In this document: positions 62,826 to 64,000 of the stretch, piece by piece
How positions within the stretch are numbered: position 1 is the first letter of the stretch
How the letters are laid out: every line of letters starts with the position of its first letter
NCBI RefSeq assembly: GCF_003253735.1
Contig: NZ_QKYW01000002.1
Location: forward strand, 644,367 to 708,366
DNA length: 64,000 nt
Reading direction: 5' to 3'
DNA from: Pseudomonas sp. URMO17WK12:I2
GTDB lineage: Bacteria > Pseudomonadota > Gammaproteobacteria > Pseudomonadales > Pseudomonadaceae
Translations under genes and position numbers: made by a program
The notes under the pieces: model-generated
Database searches by the model: none
Told to the model about the DNA's origin: nothing
Seen by the model: the letters and a program-made list of their open reading frames with translations, nothing else

Positions 62826-62953
62826 CGCAGGCTCCCGGATTCGTTTTTATAGGCAGGAGAAAAAGCACATTCCCGGTAGGGATCGGTCGCACTCTGGCGG
62901 TGCATTGTCAGATCATGCCCCCGACCCTATGCTAAGCAAAGCTTCTAATTTCA

Positions 62954-62965
62954 ATACTCAAGTAT
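62954..62965. promoter_or_regulatory. Small inverted repeat upstream of LysR (module B)
   Basis: ATACT-CA-AGTAT, 5-bp arms around 2 nt, in the 166-bp AT-rich gap between the divergent transporter and LysR genes, 27 bp before the LysR start. It does not match the larger operator of module A (2506-2530). Confidence 0.35.
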
Positions 62966-62991
62966 AAGCAAGACGGATAATCGCACCTGCC

Positions 62992-63957
62992 ATGAACCCT
63001 GGAAATCGCAACCCCGAGGCGCGCCGTTTTCTCAATGACCGGCTGGACTGGAACCTGTTGCGTACCTTCCTGGTGATCGGCCAGGAAGGCAGCATCAGCC
63101 GCGCCGCTGCGCGCCTGCACCTGAGCCAGCCTGCCGTGAGCCAGGCGCTCAAGCGCCTCGAGGAGCAGTTGGAAAGTGCCCTGGTCATTCGCAGCGGGCC
63201 GCGTATCGCACTGTCCAAGGCTGGCGAGGAAGTCATGCAGATCGCTGCCGAGCTGTACGGCACCGTGTCGCGCCTGGGCCCGGCACTCGACGCGCCGGAG
63301 GAAACCGTCGCTGGCAAGATCCGCATCCTGATGATCAGCCGCATCGAATCGCGCTTCTACGACGACTTCCTGGCCAATTTTCACGTCGATTACCCGCGGG
63401 TCGAATTCGAGTTCGATGTGTTGCGCAGCTCCGACGTGGTCAGCGCGCTGCTGCAGAAGACCGCCTCCTTCGGCCTGAGCCTGTGCCGCACGCCGCAGCC
63501 GCGCCTGGAGCAACGGGTGATGCTCCAACAGCGCTACGCGTTCTTCTGCGGCAAGCGCCACGCCCTGTTCGGCCGCAAACACCTGAAACTGGCCGACCTG
63601 AAAAGCGAGAACTTCGTGAGCTTCACCAGCGATCAGATCGGCGGCAACCTGTCGCCGCTGACCATTTTCCGCGATCAGCAGGGCTTTACCGGCCGTATTG
63701 TCGCCTCCTCGTCGAGCCTCGACGAGATCCGCCGCCTGGTCGCAGCCGGTTATGGCATCGGCTGCCTGCCCGAACATGTCGTCGCCAAGGATGTGCAGGC
63801 TGGCGAAGTGTGGCGCCTGCCTCCGGCAGAGGGGGTGATCGACGTGAACGTGTACCTGCTATGGAACCGCGAGCAGAAACGCACCCATGCCGAGGCGGTG
63901 TTTCTGGAGCGCTTCGAGCAGGCGCTGCTGGCTACCGACGTGCGCAACAGGTTCTGA
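62992..63957 (+). CDS. LysR-family transcriptional regulator (module B)
   Basis: LysR-type regulator of 321 residues, paralogous end to end to that at 2596-3573: shared DRLDWNLLRTFLVI (residues about 14-27), LENFVSFTSD-type SENFVSFTSD, NLSPLTIFRDQQGFTG/SLSPLTIFRDQRGFSG and AAGYGIGCLPEHV. HTH at about 17-75, substrate domain from about 105. It is divergent from the module-B transporter and probably controls that operon. Confidence 0.9.
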   Translation: MNPGNRNPEARRFLNDRLDWNLLRTFLVIGQEGSISRAAARLHLSQPAVSQALKRLEEQLESALVIRSGPRIALSKAGEEVMQIAAELYGTVSRLGPALDAPEETVAGKIRILMISRIESRFYDDFLANFHVDYPRVEFEFDVLRSSDVVSALLQKTASFGLSLCRTPQPRLEQRVMLQQRYAFFCGKRHALFGRKHLKLADLKSENFVSFTSDQIGGNLSPLTIFRDQQGFTGRIVASSSSLDEIRRLVAAGYGIGCLPEHVVAKDVQAGEVWRLPPAEGVIDVNVYLLWNREQKRTHAEAVFLERFEQALLATDVRNRF

Positions 63958-64000
63958 GAGCCTGTTCATGATCTTTCAGTCCAGGTTCGGTGATTTCGGC
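63958..64000. other. Right edge after LysR stop
   Basis: 43 bp with no gene. GAGCCTGTTCATGATC resembles the start of repeated or insertion-sequence ends seen in Pseudomonas, but too little is in the window to decide. Confidence 0.2.

Overview
The window reads as about 64 kb of chromosome from a Pseudomonas-type gammaproteobacterium. The evidence is high-GC coding DNA, a nicotinate (nic) catabolic cluster in the P. putida gene order, Pseudomonas-like ornithine cyclodeaminase and acetylpolyamine amidohydrolase, and a REP-like repeat of the GTGGGAGCGGGC type. No rRNA, tRNA, CRISPR array, phage block or intact insertion sequence was seen. Coding density is high and most genes are catabolic, transport or regulatory, so this looks like an accessory metabolic stretch of the chromosome. 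All assignments come from reading the sequence and remembered family features; no database search was run.

Layout. (1) 1-7.6 kb: an amino-acid/polyamine module. It holds a partial M20 deacylase, an MHS-type transporter, a divergent LysR regulator, an acetylpolyamine amidohydrolase, a CtlX-like guanidino/ureido hydrolase, ornithine cyclodeaminase and a divergent Lrp/AsnC regulator. (2) 7.7-19.7 kb: a nearly complete nicotinate pathway. On the minus strand it is nicC-nicD-nicE-nicF-nicT, and on the plus strand nicX-nicR and nicA-nicB, closed by a convergent TetR regulator placed like nicS. Nicotinate goes to 6-hydroxynicotinate (NicAB), 2,5-dihydroxypyridine (NicC), N-formylmaleamate (NicX), maleamate (NicD), maleate (NicF) and fumarate (NicE). 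The porin gene nicP is absent. (3) 19.9-26 kb: a TetR/DUF1348 pair with a perfect 20-bp operator palindrome, a LysR regulator with a divergent AbrB-type membrane protein, and an orphan hybrid histidine kinase. (4) 26-33.9 kb: kdpA-B-C-D-E for high-affinity K+ uptake, with no recognisable kdpF. (5) 34.4-37.7 kb: a GAF histidine kinase, an acetyltransferase frameshifted in a G8 tract, and a KdpE-like response regulator coupled to a serine recombinase. (6) 38.1-42.5 kb: a LacI-type regulator, a GudP-like sugar-acid transporter preceded by three LacI-type operators, a LysR regulator and a TauE/SafE permease. (7) 43.5-48.8 kb: a six-gene overlapping catabolic operon (ketopantoate reductase-like, VOC, MaoC, type III CoA-transferase, AroE-like, type II dehydroquinase-like) with a divergent LysR regulator. 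I recognise no described pathway for this set. (8) 48.8-58.5 kb: mixed single genes, including a GlxA-type regulator, a Nudix fusion, acetyltransferases, TerC, an AraC regulator, two exported small proteins, OsmC and a sorbosone dehydrogenase-like lipoprotein. (9) 58.7-64 kb: a second amidohydrolase/MHS/LysR module, with a hydroxyacid dehydrogenase and a class II aldolase, mirroring the module at the left end.

The most interesting points are the unassigned CoA/shikimate-type operon, the two paralogous amidohydrolase-MHS-LysR modules at both ends, the response regulator-recombinase couple, and several well-formed operators that tie regulators to their targets.
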